DNA from: Kwoniella bestiolae CBS 10118
Lineage: Eukaryota; Basidiomycota; Tremellomycetes; Tremellales; Cryptococcaceae
Length of the DNA: 64,000 nt
Direction: 5' to 3'
NCBI RefSeq assembly: GCF_000512585.2
Contig: NC_089242.1
Coordinates: 744,001-808,000, forward strand
Shown here: positions 10,662-22,409 of the stretch, one piece after another
Layout of the letters: every line of letters starts with the position of its first letter
How positions within the stretch are numbered: position 1 is the first letter of the stretch
The notes under the pieces: generated by a model
Seen by the model: only the letters and a program-made list of their open reading frames with translations
Told to the model about the DNA's origin: nothing
Databases searched by the model: none
Translations under genes and position numbers: made by a program

Positions 10662-12824
10662 AGCAGGGGGAACTTCACTGCCATTCTCCTTCTTCTCATC
10701 CTTGACACTCAATCCAGCGAAGCTATCTTGAACAGCCTTGACAGGTTCAGGTTCTTCTTTCTTCTGTTCAACGGGTTTAACGGGTTCAGGCTTCTTCTCT
10801 TCTACCTTCTCATCCTCACTATCAGGCTGTTCGATCTCCAAGCCCTTAGCAGTGACTTCAGGTACAGAGTCAATCTCCTTCTTCGCACTTGCTGGAGTAG
10901 GCGCAGGAGCCGTCTTGCTTTCCTGTTTGAACGGCTCAGAAGGTGGAGTAGGGGTAGCAGAAGCAGGGGCAGGGGTGGGAACAGCAGAAGGTTTAACGGA
11001 TTCAGGTACGGGAGCAGTGTTCGTGCTGGTTGCTCTGGTCTCGAGATCAATTTCCTTGGGTCGAGCAGTCTTGCCAGAGAAGTAGTCGGCAGCGGTTTGC
11101 GCCGGCTCAATGGAGTTGGCAGGTGGGAAGATACTTTGATCACAACTGTCAGCTGGCTCAAGATTTGATATTACAGAACAGCTTGGCTTACTCAGCCTGG
11201 AACGATTCCGCTTTTCTAGGTACGATAAAGCTCAATGGCTCGACGCATCCTCCAGCAAGTTTGTACGCTCTGGCAATCTCATTCTCCTTGACGTCGAGAG
11301 CTCGTCGAGGGAGGAAGGTCATACCTCGTTCTGCGGTTCAAAGTCAGCTGATTTGACAATGGTTCTAAACATCCAGCTGACTCACGAGGATCAGATGTCT
11401 TGTACTCGTTCAAGAAGTGCAGCGAGTCTCCTTCGAACTCATAGTATCGGATGTTACCGTCACTATCATGCTGAGGTGAGCTGAATTCTGAGTGCGACGA
11501 AACAAACAGCTTACCCTTTACCAGCAAGGAAGAGGACATCGTTACCCTCAGCGTAGAAAGGCATGATGATACCACTGTGCATAAATTATTAGCTGTGCTC
11601 CTGTATCCCATTACGCGCCAGCTGGACTCACGCGCTGGAGTCAAGTGAAGTGGTTTCAAGGTTTGTCAGACCGGCAGTATCCCAAAGCGAGACTTGTCTG
11701 TCTGACATTCTGCTGAACTATATCGATCATGACATCAGCTGAGGTATTTCCAGTAGGAAGAACAATTGCAGCTTACACCAGTGGTAGCGATCCTATCTCT
11801 ATCACCCAACCAAACAACCCTCGAGCCTTTCACACCAGCATGCCCATCTGTAATTCTGACAGCATCTGTTCCCGCTCTAGGATCGAATAGCCTCAGTTTC
11901 TTATCTCTACATGTCTATATATCGTCAATGAGGGTGTGATCAGCTATGGTCTCGTCTCGGACGAAAACGGAGAGAGTAGCTGACTAACCGTAGCAAGGGT
12001 ATTTCCGACAGCATTCCAAGCTATACCTTGGATCGAGTCGGTGTGACCTTTGAGCGTAATCTTAGGCGCATCCCCACCAGTACTGATATCCCATAATCTG
12101 ACAAGATGATCTCCTGAAGCGGCTGTGAGGAGGTTCGAGGACGTAGGGTGGAAAATGACTTGTCCGACTTTTCTTCCACCGGCACTGAGTCTAAGTTCGG
12201 GTGACAGGTCTTCCGGTACCCAGTGATCTTCTCCCCATCCCTCGAATAGTGAGTCTTCAACTTTCCATACGAGAACTGCACGGACAGGATTGGTTAGCTG
12301 ACGTTAAATTGTTAATCAAGAGAACGAGGCGAAGAGCTCGGTAGCTTACCTTTTCCATCTTCTCCCGCCGAAGTTACAATGTTATCGTCAAAAGGCGACC
12401 AAGCTGTGTCGAGTACAGGAGCGGTATGACCTCGAGCGAGAGGGATGATATCTGGTAATTTGGTTGGGAAACCAGCTGGTTGAGGTGGAGTAGCAGGTGA
12501 GAAGAGAGGGAGGATAGCAAAGGCCTATATCAGGCAACGTGAGCATCCTCACTTATCAAACAGAATTGTGTCAGGCAGCTAGGTGAAGTAGATAAACACT
12601 CACACCACCACCCGATACTTGCCAATTGACAGCCAAGTATTTACCACCAGCAGTGACTAGATCTGTATCCCAAGCTGATCCTGAGATCTTGGCATTTTCA
12701 TAGTTGACCTTTGATTTGGCCCCGTACACATGTCGGTACTTGGACTGGACGACACACCTCGTCAACTGACGTTGTTGAGTGGAAGGGAAAGACGCGAACT
12801 CACCGAACGGACGAAACGAGACAT
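10623..12824 (-). CDS. CRN1: coronin, actin-binding WD40 protein
   Basis: Binds F-actin and the Arp2/3 complex at cortical patches, promoting actin turnover in endocytosis. Ten exons keep phase: 12824-12804, 12744-12604, 12524-12350, 12275-11989, 11914-11777, 11717-11632, 11574-11515, 11462-11386, 11330-11192 and 11133-10662. They encode 532 aa, or 544 if the last intron is retained to TGA 10623. The start MSRFVRSSKYRHVYG is the coronin N-terminal signature. The seven-blade propeller follows (ASGDHLVRLWD, GFSRMSDRQVSLWD, KGDGNIRYYEFE), then the coronin C-terminal extension (ALDVKENEIARAYKL, VEPLSFIVPRKAESFQ, DIFPP...ADYFSGK). The last about 130 residues are Pro/Ala- and Lys/Glu-rich and do not show the leucine heptads of the usual trimerising coiled coil. 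In its place the transcript appears to continue into a dUTPase. Coronin identity is certain. Confidence 0.95.
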
Positions 12825-13777
12825 GACGATGGGAGAGTTAAGAGGAGGTTGAGGAGCTAGGATTGACTGACAAGATGTATGTTGTTGCTATCTGCTATGT
12901 AGTCGATTAGTAGGAGGCTAATAGATACCTTTGTTGTGTTATTGTGAGTCGTTGGTGCACGAATCATCTCACAGTATCATGGTATGGTATGGTGGGCTCG
13001 AGCGCGTCATCTCATATCACCCATAGTATATCACTTTCCCACGGTCGCGTCGTAGGTCCTATACATATCAAGCTGCCTTTTCCAGTCGCAAAGACGTGAA
13101 TTATGAATGAGATGACCCTCTGGCCATGAACATTCATTTTTTGTATCTTACGAACGGCAATTACCAACAAACATACGTCTAAGTACTCACTCTTCTTCAC
13201 AACTCGATCCATGTTTAAATCTCTGTGTATTCAAGCTGAGATACCGATACTGACCGACCCGCCTGGAAATCTGGAAGATCTGAAGACGCGCCCGAAGATG
13301 ACAAGTCCAGTTATTATCGAAACGAGTGTTCATTCACCCAACTAACAAGCTGACAAGTGATTAAGCCTTCCCTTGGCCAATGCTTGATTGCATATACCTC
13401 AGGTTGTGCTCTGTGCATATATATCTAGGTTATGATTCTGTCGCCTAATTTCCTTTATTTCTCGTTTCCAAACAACTCATTGTTTATCTTAATCAACTTC
13501 GATTTCGCTCTTTCACTTTTTGACTTCTACCCAAGTGGTACTTTATAATTCGTGGTTGCTAGTCACCACCATAGCAATAATAAGCTTATTCAACACTGTA
13601 AATAATCTGTAATATCATCAACTATTGTACTCAGATCATAACATCATAACAGACAATAATACATCCTCTTTCACCAATAAACACAACTCAACTCGACCGA
13701 TTCAACCTTCGATTTCGCTATTTGGCTTTCACCTTCCAACGGAGATCCCAAACACCCAAAGCACTTGTACGACTAAG
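12825..13777. promoter_or_regulatory. divergent promoter region, coronin / secreted protein
   Basis: 953 bp between divergently transcribed genes. A pyrimidine-rich leader precedes the secreted-protein ATG. The open frame at 13012-13212 (minus, 66 codons) has no recognisable features and I do not call it. Nothing else stands out. Confidence 0.5.
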
Positions 13778-15689
13778 ATGCTCTCCAAGACATTACTCAT
13801 CCTTCTACCCCTCTTACCGCTCTTCCAAGCTGCCCCCCTCCCCGCCCCTTTACTGGGTCTCGACAATCTCCCCATCTTGGACGGCCTCACCAGCCCACTA
13901 GGTGATAGGAACGCCCTTCCAATCCTGCCTGCCTCTCTGCCCGACACTCCTACTAATCTTCTAGGAGATAATTTCCACAGTGGGATAGTCGATTCCCTCC
14001 TCGATACAGTGGAAAGCATAACCGGACCACTCAATATCTCGCTCAACGCCAACCTCGACCTTCTAGGTATCAACGCTACAGTCGGCCTGAACGTAGATCT
14101 GGGAGATGACGAGGAATTGACCTGTGGACCTGTCATCGGTTATTGGTCGGATAGACAATATAACGTGCCTTGTGTATGTTGGAGCGAAAGTAGAGGGATC
14201 GTCATTGATGCTCAATTGGGTGTGGATCTGGGATTGGATGAGGTTGATGGGTTGGATGCGTTCTTGGAGGCCCAGGTGGGTCATACATACCCTCAAAGAT
14301 TATGTTCAATCATGGATGTCGAAGCTGATGAAGAGAGTAGATCCGATTCGGCGGTAAACGATTCACCTACCCTGCTTATTCAATGCCTACTTGTGACGGG
14401 GACGGAGGATTCAACTGTCCAGGGGGATATCAACCTAACGGGGTAAGTGGTACATCCAGACCCTCAAGAATGACGAAGACTTCGATTGTTTGCTATTAAT
14501 TGTATTGAAATGAAATGAGGCGCAAGCTGATTTGTTTGATTTACGTTTGGGACCAACTAGAAATGCACCAAGTTCCTCGCTGCCAAACCCCGTCCTCGAG
14601 TCCTCCTTCAGTCCAGTCCCACAGCCTCGCCCACCCCTGGTCCTACGGTCGACTCGATCCCTACAGCTACCGACCTAATCATCAACTCCGTACCACCTAC
14701 TACCCTCGATGGAGTTCCCACTTCCACTTCTACCCCGGCTTCTGCACCTTCACCACTCGCTACGATCGCTTCGCCCGATCAACCTTCTGTTCAAGCACAA
14801 GAAGACGATGGAGTAGTCTCAGCCAATAATGTAGTTCTCACTACTAGTATTAGTACGAGTACTATTATCCTCCCCGCTACTGTCTTTGTAAGTTTTAGGT
14901 CGTTGTACCAGCTGATAGAACGTGGGAATGCAGCTGATAAGACGCCGATGGTATAGGTCGAGATGATCACTACCACCCAACCAATGACTGTTTGGGCCAC
15001 CCAAACTCAAACTCAGACCCAAACTCAGACTCAAACGATCACCTCGACCTCTGTCCAAACTCAGTGGGCTACCCAGACTCAGACGCAATGGGCAACCACG
15101 ACCGTATCGAACTGTAATGCGCAGGACGAGAATGTCAATGTCAACTCCGTACCCCAACAAGTGCAAAATGCAGGATACACCCCTCCACCTCCAACATCCA
15201 CTTTTTCCTCTGCAACACCTGCATCTACTCCCACAACTGTGCCTGACTTTACATCGAGCTCAATTCAAGTCCAAGCGTCTACATCCACCATTTCAGACGC
15301 TCAATCTGCACCCTCGCCTTCACCTGAGCCGTCCACCGCAGATGACGATGCCTTCACACCTCCACCTCGAGTGATCAGACTGGCCAAACCCCAATCTCAC
15401 GGGAACCTGGCATGTTCGAAGGGAGAAGAATTCAAATCGACGATGTGCTGTAGGGTAGATCAGGTGGAGGTAGATGGGGAATGCAGGTGTGCTGACGGGT
15501 GAGTTGGTCCTTTCTTTTTGACAAGCCGCTACCATGTACTGATCATGTTGAATCGACAGTCTCGAGAATATCCTGAACCTCAATTTGTGTTTGTCGATCT
15601 GCCTGGGCGATAGATTACCTTCAGGAGAATGCTCTTTGTTGGGCTTGGGGACAACTCTGGATCTAGGTCTGGGCGAGTTGTCTCTATAA
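13778..15689 (+). CDS. secreted Thr/Gln-repeat protein, unknown function
   Basis: Predicted secreted or cell-wall protein of about 532 aa; family not recognised. Exons 13778-14275, 14341-14442, 14561-14887, 14957-15498 and 15560-15689 keep phase. The ORF opens further upstream, but ATG 13778 puts a classical signal peptide at the N-terminus (hydrophobic LLILLPLLPLF, then Ala-Ala-Pro). An N-terminal region with Leu/Gly/Asp periodicity and potential N-glycosylation sites (NIS, NAT) is followed by cysteine-containing segments (CGPVIGYW, CVCW, CDGDGGFNC). A Ser/Thr/Pro-rich mucin-like stretch then contains a (TQ)n run and repeated WATQTQ/TQWAT units, encoded near 14990-15100. The C-terminus has a compact cysteine module (CSKGEEF...MCCRV...CRC...CLSICLG...C) and ends with Leu/Gly periodicity like the N-terminus. 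No GPI signal is apparent at the end. It could be an adhesin-like or wall-associated protein. Confidence 0.75.
15003..15040 (+). repeat. tandem ACTCAA/ACTCAG hexamers encoding (TQ)n
   Basis: Degenerate hexanucleotide tandem repeat inside the secreted-protein gene, encoding alternating Thr-Gln. Such coding repeats vary in length between strains in many fungi. Confidence 0.8.
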
Positions 15690-16010
15690 GCTTGATGCCA
15701 CGCTTGACTATTGTTAGATCGCGCAATGAAACCCTATAGACACAATGTCATGTATACTTTACTATACTTTACTATCTGATCTCAACCTTCCCATTGATGA
15801 GAATCGAATTAGCATTTATGTCTTGGTAATGCCACATACACACACATATTCCTGATTCATGGCTGGGTATCCAACGTGACAAAAACGTTTCTTTACACGA
15901 TATGCATCTTTCATCTGTCATGATAAACAGGATCAACACGTACATCTACAATACCCGCACCACCCCACATAACCATATAGCCTCGTTCCCACAAGTCCAG
16001 CCACTCCACT
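15690..16010. other. convergent 3' intergenic region
   Basis: 321 bp between the + strand secreted protein and the minus-strand ARS2 gene; holds both 3' UTRs. A short direct repeat (ATACTTTACT twice) lies near 15753-15772. No gene is seen. Confidence 0.5.
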
Positions 16011-19000
16011 CTAATATGGCAACCCCCCATCACCGCCCCCACCCCCACCAGAGGGATGTTCGTCCAAATCCGTATAACTCACTCTCCCCCTCCTGGCTCT
16101 TGGATCCTCCCCACCTTGAGGGACACTCAGCCCTCCTGCACTATCCCCTCCGTCTCTCCCTGAAGAAGTGGGCTGAGCGAACCCACCCATCCTAGATGCC
16201 AACTCTGCTCCTCCCCTCGCACCATGTTGTTGATGATGCGAATTGCCCCCAAAGCCCATTTGGGGGTTCATAGCTGGCATACCCATCAGCATGGCCTGTT
16301 GCATCTGCATCATCATCATCATCTGCTGCTGCATCATGTTCATATCTCCCCCTGCCCCCGGGTTGGACATTGAGGGGTTGAACGCTCCTTGGGTGGGTAG
16401 GGGCATGATTGGGAGGGGCATAGATGTGGAGGGAAGCTTGTCGTCTACTGCTGCGGGGGTTGAGAGGGAGGGTTGGAGATGTTGAGGATCCAGGACATAA
16501 TTGTTAAGCGTAGAAATCTATATGTCATAATCAGCTGATGTTCCCTTTCATTCATAGGTCTGTGATTCCTCTGGAGTAGGAGTGAGAGGAGATGGAACCA
16601 CCACTCACATCATCAGTCTTGGCCTTGGTGATTTCAGGGTGCTTGACGATGATATGCTTGATGACGAACTCTGGCGCTCGGAACAACTTGTTACAATCTT
16701 TACACCTGTATTTACTGGTCTCTTCCTGTTTGATCAATGGTGCGCAGAGTTTTTTGGTCTCGCTAAACAACCATGAGTTAGCGAGACATCCCTCGCAATT
16801 TACCAATTCAGATCCCACCATAACAGACGATTTCACTCACGCTTCAACATCCCTCCCTCCATAATCAACCAAATCAACCTCGCCCAACAACGGCCCAAGC
16901 TTATGATCCAATCCCTCCGCCCACTTCTCATCCTGAGTCTTCTGAGGGAAAAACTGTTTCTTCCCATACCCATGTTCTCTACCTTCCTTGACAGATTCTT
17001 TCGGTTGCTCATTCTCCCTCAATTCTCGATCTTCATCGCCCTCTGCTCCTTCTTCTACCTGGGGCTGAGGTTCAGCTTCGACAGGCTCAGGTCCAGGTCC
17101 AGGTCCAGGTCCACCATTGACTTCCTCAACAGGGGGTTCACTGATCGTACTGGGATGAGGTCTCATGTGACCGATACATTTCCTGTGCAATTCCTCGGCG
17201 AATGACATGGGTGCGACGCAGTAATAACATGTGGCGAGACCGTGTCGGAGGTAAGCGAGCCATTGATCCAGGATGATTTTAGCCTAAAATAGATACGATA
17301 AATAAGCTGTCAGTTTGATCCTTCTCCCACAAGTAGGACTTAGGTATGAGATTCAACCCACTCTGCGCAGTTTCTTTTCCTCATCTAGATCTTCTCCCAA
17401 CAACCCATTCGTTTCCAATAACCTTTGAACAGTCTCCTCAACGGAATCACTGACTTTCTCTCTCAACCCTGCAACCTTCTTCTCTCCACCTTCTGGTTTA
17501 GGTGCAGACTCTCCCTCAGCTTCAGCTTTATCCTCTTCATCTTCATCATCACCTAATAACTCTTCTTCCAGCTTAAGCGCTAATGCTTTCGCTTTTTCAC
17601 CATCTGAAATGAGTCGGTTCAATGAATTAGATAGGGAGGGCGTCACTCGCAATCGACCGATGGTAGGCGTCGAGTTGACAGACATGTGGAATGTAAAGCC
17701 GTCAATCTATTCAACTGTCAGCTAACATTCTCATCCGACAAAGGTTACAATTTTCAGCTGACCTTCTGTCCATCCAACTTATTGATCACCTCTCCGATAT
17801 CCACATCATCAGCATATTGAGCCCAGGCGACACGGTGGAAGGATTTCTTTTGAGCAGGTTCGGATACCGCGAGCCATTGGAATCCAGGTACTCTAGCGAA
17901 GAGCTATGTAGGTCATAAGGACAGTCAGTTCCTTCTCTGTCATCCGTTTGGCAACCGCAAAACAACCAACTGACCTCTTCCAATTCCTTTCTACTGGTTG
18001 TGGGTGGGGCGGTCTTAACAAAGACTTGCTTAGGCTTAGGTGCAATCTCAGTACGGAGAGTCTCATCTCCAACCCAATTTCCACCATCTCCCAAAGCTCG
18101 ATCGAGACCTTCAGGTTCGTCGTTTTCATTTACGCGTGACTTGTCGGTGGGCTTGCCTTCCGTTTCTGCCATCGATCATCAGTATTTTCGATTAACTTGA
18201 TATAAGGTAAACTTACCAGCCATATCAAACTCAACGGTATCCCATACACCAGATCTCATTTCTTCCAGATGCTTTTCAGCTAACGGTACTCTACCTTGAC
18301 GATTCAACCTTCTTCTGAAGGAGACGAATTCGGGTAAATGCGAGTATCGTTCTTGGAACCATATTGAGTCTTTGTGGGTGAGGAAGAGAGCGTAGAGCTG
18401 TTTTATTGGCAATGCCGTTAGCTGATTCATTCGATCTCTTCTTGTCCACTTAATTACCCAAAGGATCACTGGTTGGGCGAAGGTAAACTCACCTGCCTCG
18501 AATGGAATTCCTTCCTATATCTCTCATATCTCTTTGCCATACCAACCTTTTCCTTGGCTTCATGCTCATTCGCTTGACCAGATTCGATCAGTTCTCTATG
18601 TCTTCTAGTTTCTTCTTCATCTGCTTTGGCAGTTTGAGGGTGTGAAGCTCTGAACCATTCAGCGAATTGACGGAACTGTAAGAGGTACTCTACAGATGCT
18701 GGATCTGGAAGATTGTTAGAGTACCTGTTATGGGGAGGTGGAGGGGAAGGTGAGTGGAGTCGTTGTCTATGAGAGGGTCCAAGAGGAGAAGGCGAACGTC
18801 TTCGTTTTGGTCGGTCTAGCAATAAGATGAGGCCAACTCGGATCAGCTTCGACGTGTCTTCCTCTAGCTGAAGTATCATACCCACCATAATCATCATCCC
18901 AATGACTCCCCCTCCTCCCATAATCATCCCATTCCCTCCTTTCATACCTATCCTCAGGATCTGGATCCAGCTCTCTCCTTGGGAACTCCCTATCTCTCCT

Positions 19001-19204
19001 TCCTCTATCGTAATCATCTCGCTCAAACCTCGATGGTGGGGTTGGGATGGGAGGTAAATCGGAATGACGATGAGGTATAGGTGCGAATCCACCCCTGCTG
19101 AACCCTCCTCCTGGTCTATCGTCGTATTCCCTTTCACCTGGTGGTGGGTATTCTCGAGGTGGGGGTGGAGGTGAACGCGAACGAGATCCACCGATGTTGG
19201 ACAT
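16011..19204 (-). CDS. ARS2: ARS2/Serrate, RNA-biogenesis zinc-finger protein
   Basis: Nuclear partner of the cap-binding complex that couples capped transcripts to processing, export or degradation. Nine phase-consistent exons (19204-18886, 18815-18493, 18397-18217, 18165-17975, 17903-17763, 17706-17362, 17283-16841, 16762-16609, 16517-16011) give about 867 aa, the usual family length. The N-terminus is Arg/Ser/Pro/Asp-rich. The Serrate/Ars2 N-terminal region is at about 150-270 (SVEYLLQFRQFAEWFRASHP). The central core contains FARVPGFQWLAVSEP and GFTFHMSVNSTPTIGRLRVT. The diagnostic segment WLAYLRHGLATCYYCVAP lies near 510-530. The C2H2 finger is at about 650-695 (CKDCNKLFRAPEFVIKHIIV, then KH). 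The tail is Met/Gln/Gly-rich and ends in a Tyr-containing segment. A run of ggtcca hexamers at 17090-17112 encodes Gly-Pro repeats. Identity is secure. Confidence 0.95.
16307..16338 (-). repeat. CAT/CTG triplet runs encoding Met/Gln
   Basis: Triplet repeats in the last ARS2 exon encode Met and Gln runs (QQQMMMMMQMQQ) in a disordered tail. Confidence 0.75.
17090..17112 (-). repeat. GGTCCA hexamer repeat encoding Gly-Pro
   Basis: Near-perfect tandem hexamers inside ARS2 exon 7, encoding a GPGPGPGPEP linker. Confidence 0.8.
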
Positions 19205-20030
19205 TGTGCCTAGGACTGGGTAAGTGTTAGTCTCCAGGATAAGAAGAACAAGAGGAATGAGGATTTATGAGTGGAACGATATCTGTGTAAGGGAAGGATC
19301 CAATAGCGAGAATAAAGGAAGCTGTTCAAGGCTTCTCCGCGAGGAATGCACTCACCTATTCTCCTATTCCAGCCAGAAAGATATAAAGCTAGGGTATCAG
19401 GTTGGGATTAAGATGTCTTGGGTTGATACTACCAATTGGAATTCGCGTCCATCCCGTCATCCCGTAGTATGACAATTGAGCAAGTCGCGTACGGACGTTC
19501 GTGTTGGTGGATGTCGGATCATTTCGAACGCAGCGAAGAGGGAGGGCAGTAAAAGAAAACAAGTTGATAAGCGATTACGATTCAACTGGATTGATATGAT
19601 GATGAGGTGAATCAAGAGATACCTTTTGTCAGTCTACCTTGTGGGATATATATACCCTCTCTCAAGTCACTTCAGGGAGGATATGGAGAGGAGAGAAGAG
19701 TGAAGAGAGAATACATCAACATTGATTCAACAAGGTTGCAGCTTCCATAGTAACCGAATGCGCCGAATGAATCAACGTGGTACCCTACCCGGCAATACGG
19801 GTATATGTGTGTTGTGGCAGTTCTGTTTAACAGGGCATGTCGATCAAGTGTGGGGCAAAGGTGGGGTCGGGTGGTGGGTTGAATCGTCATCAGTTGACAA
19901 TCAGCATATCCCCCCGCATACACCTTGACCGGTTGAGCCGAGTCTGTACAGCACTTATACTGGCTATCGTCTCATTCAACCATATTCTCTCTTCTTTTAC
20001 CATCATTCAACCGATCGATCAGCAAGAATC
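19205..20030. promoter_or_regulatory. divergent promoter region, ARS2 / NIPSNAP
   Basis: 826 bp between divergently transcribed genes. No long open frame with support, no repeat and no unambiguous TATA box. Likely carries both promoters. Confidence 0.5.
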
Positions 20031-21557
20031 ATGTCACTCACATCTCTTCGTACTGCCTCAAAGCGGATTCCGAGAGCATTTGCTCCCCTCTCTGCCAACC
20101 TCCATACCACCCCTTCCGTAACAAAGGACAAGAAGGTCACTCCAGGGGGAGTAACAGCAGATACGGATCCAGAAGTTGATCCCAAGAAAGGTGGAGAGGG
20201 GTTCTTCGGTGTGAGTTGAAGTTTATCCTCGCCTTCTTCCTCTAGTCCCGTTGCTTCACCTCTCATCTCTACCCTAGCACAGAGGGATATTAATGGTACT
20301 CCTTCAGTCATTACTATACGGCTCAAAGGAAGCCAAAGCAGCAGGTCTCATCGAGCCTTCCCACCAAGGCCAGCACTCCAAGTTGGTAGGAAGAGGCAAA
20401 TACGTTCATGAGAAAATAACGCACAATGTCATCCCATCCAAACGAGACGAGTATCTAGCAGCAGCGGAAAAGTATTTCAAAGAGTTGATCGACCATAATG
20501 GTGAATTTGGGAGGGTGAAGCTGACGGGAAGTTGGGAGAGTGTCGTTGGGACTGTTGGAGAATTTACTCATATTTTGGAGTATGAGGGGTATAAGGGGTA
20601 TGATGAGACTAACAGGGCGTTGAGGGGAAGTAAGGTGGGTTATCACTTTCTCTTCTTTTCTTTTTCTCCTTCATTCTTCAGTTGGAGCGTTGGAGTACAC
20701 TGGTAATGCAATTCCTCTCTGAATTTCGTATACTGTCACCTGTCACATATCATATTAACGCTTCTCTTCCTACCCTTCTATACTCATGTTCAAGGTCTTC
20801 GCGAAAGTACCAACCATAATCAACTTGCTAATACCTTTCATCGGTTCATAGGAAATGCAATCCCTCCAATCCCAAATCCTCCCCTTGATAAACTCTCGAC
20901 AACACCAAATCGTTTCTGAATTTAGTTTCTGGCCATCTTCTCCGCCTCACGATAGCGGCTATCCCGATGGAGGCATCTTCGAGATGAGATCCTACCAATT
21001 ACAACCTGGTAAATTGCTGGACTGGGAATATGCTTGGAGAAGGGGTTTGGAAGCTAGGAAGAGGTTTGTTGTGAGTTGTCATTCCGTCCAAACATACCCT
21101 CCACGAGCAACAATAAATCGCCCTCGACGGGGTGTTGAGGTCAAAGAAGCGAAGATTCTCTATTCGTGTCTCAGCAAGCTAATTCTATTTTTATGGATGT
21201 AGCAACCCGTAGGAGCCTTCTTCTCTCAAGTAGGCCAGCTTCACGAAGTTCATCATATTTGGCAATATCCGTGAGCGCATTTTCAGCTTCATTGCCATAG
21301 TTGCAGAGTATAGAAGCTGATTGCATCTCATCTTAGCGACATGGAAACTCGTAAACACACCCGAGAACAGGCTTGGAGTGTGGGTAGTTGGAGTGATACT
21401 GTTCAAGAGGTGAGTTATTCTGTTCTCAACTGCGATCGGATGACGTAGCAGGACAAGGGTTAGTAAAGCTAACATGCTGCTCGCGTAGACCGTCAAGTTG
21501 GCTCAAAGTATGAAGTCTACCATCATGGTACCATGTCCTTGGAGTCCATTGAAGTAG
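20031..21557 (+). CDS. NIPSNAP family mitochondrial protein
   Basis: Member of the NIPSNAP family of mitochondrial proteins, linked in animals to mitophagy signalling and branched-chain or fatty-acid metabolism. Exons 20031-20210, 20308-20634, 20852-21070, 21203-21270, 21337-21409 and 21489-21557 keep phase and give about 311 aa. The first 30 residues are Arg/Ser/Ala-rich without acids (MSLTSLRTASKRIPRAFAPL), a typical matrix-targeting presequence. The core carries family landmarks: SLLYGSKEAK, GRGKYVHE, GTVGEFTHILEYEGY, then the second ferredoxin-like repeat GGIFEMRSYQLQPGKLLDWE, VGQLHEVHHIWQYPDMETRK and the C-terminal MVPCPWSPLK. An alternative acceptor 30 nt upstream (start 20278) is also in frame and would add ten residues; I prefer 20308 because it gives the more family-like join FFG-SLLYG. 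Identity is secure. Confidence 0.92.
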
Positions 21558-22409
21558 GTTAGAAGAGCGTGACCTCGGAGCAGAGAAAAGAGTAAGGAAG
21601 ATGGGATGATCAAGTCCAGAGCAGGGGAAGGAGGAAGAAGGGCGGATGAAGTACATCCCGATAAGTACAAAATGGATTCTTCTTGTATATCGATACTATC
21701 ATATACTATATACTGAAATGATGAATAGGATGCATTGCAATGATATTGATTATAACATATACTTCAGTATACTATATATCCGTTGTACACGTCAACTAAT
21801 CAGACCAGTCCAGTCAACCGAAAATAAATCGGTCTGTGCGTTCATTAACGATCATCAGTGATAGGTATAGGTAGGATAAAGTATATATACCCAAAGCGTT
21901 CCTTCCTCTTCCTCCTCTTTCTTTCTCTTTCTTCCTTCTACCTTCTTCATCATCTTCTCATCGTTTCGTGTTCTCCTCTCCTTCTGCTCCATCTGCTGCT
22001 GTAACTTATTCCTAGTTACGATAAGAGTATCCTCTTCTCCCTTTTCCTCACGGCCGGTGATTTGAAGGTGAGTAGTTGTTTCATTTTTCTTCACTTCACC
22101 TCTCCCCAGACGCTGAGTGGAAAAAAGCGGGGAGGAGAAAAGAGGAAGGAGGAAGGAAAGGTTGCTACCCACCATCCTTCACTCCTCATGTCCACACAAC
22201 AAAGAGAGGACGTTCGTCATTGGTCTTTCTCATCCCTATCGCCTTCCGCCTATCCTCCTCGATCTCAAGGCTGACTTGATCATTTGCGCCTTAGTCGAGA
22301 GACGCTCACGTCAGCCCACAACAAGGTACGCATCGCTATTTCACCATACTCGAGCTAATCTACTTCATTTGCAATGATCGCAAGCTAATCAATGCGGCTC
22401 TTTTTTCAG
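21558..22409. promoter_or_regulatory. intergenic region with CT-rich tract and 5' UTR intron
   Basis: 852 bp upstream of the 18-exon coiled-coil gene. From about 21898 to 21965 the + strand is almost pure C/T, typical of fungal promoter/5' leader DNA. A good intron (22326-22409) ends directly at the start codon. No gene is seen. Confidence 0.55.
22326..22409 (+). other. 5' UTR intron ending at the start codon
   Basis: Donor GTACGC, a candidate CTAATC branch and a strong acceptor TTTTTTCAG directly in front of ATG 22410. The in-frame ATG at 22392 lies inside this intron, so 22410 is the likelier start. Confidence 0.6.

Noticed and set aside
10684..10699. Private dUTPase start codons (ATG 10684 or 10699, minus strand) overlapping coronin
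   Set aside because: Joining to the dUTPase exon in frame would need a GTTCGT donor, poor beside the GTGCGT donor that keeps the coronin frame. Kept as the main alternative to the fusion rather than the preferred model.
13012..13212. 66-codon minus-strand frame in the coronin upstream region
   Set aside because: Short, no homology signal, no splice or promoter context.
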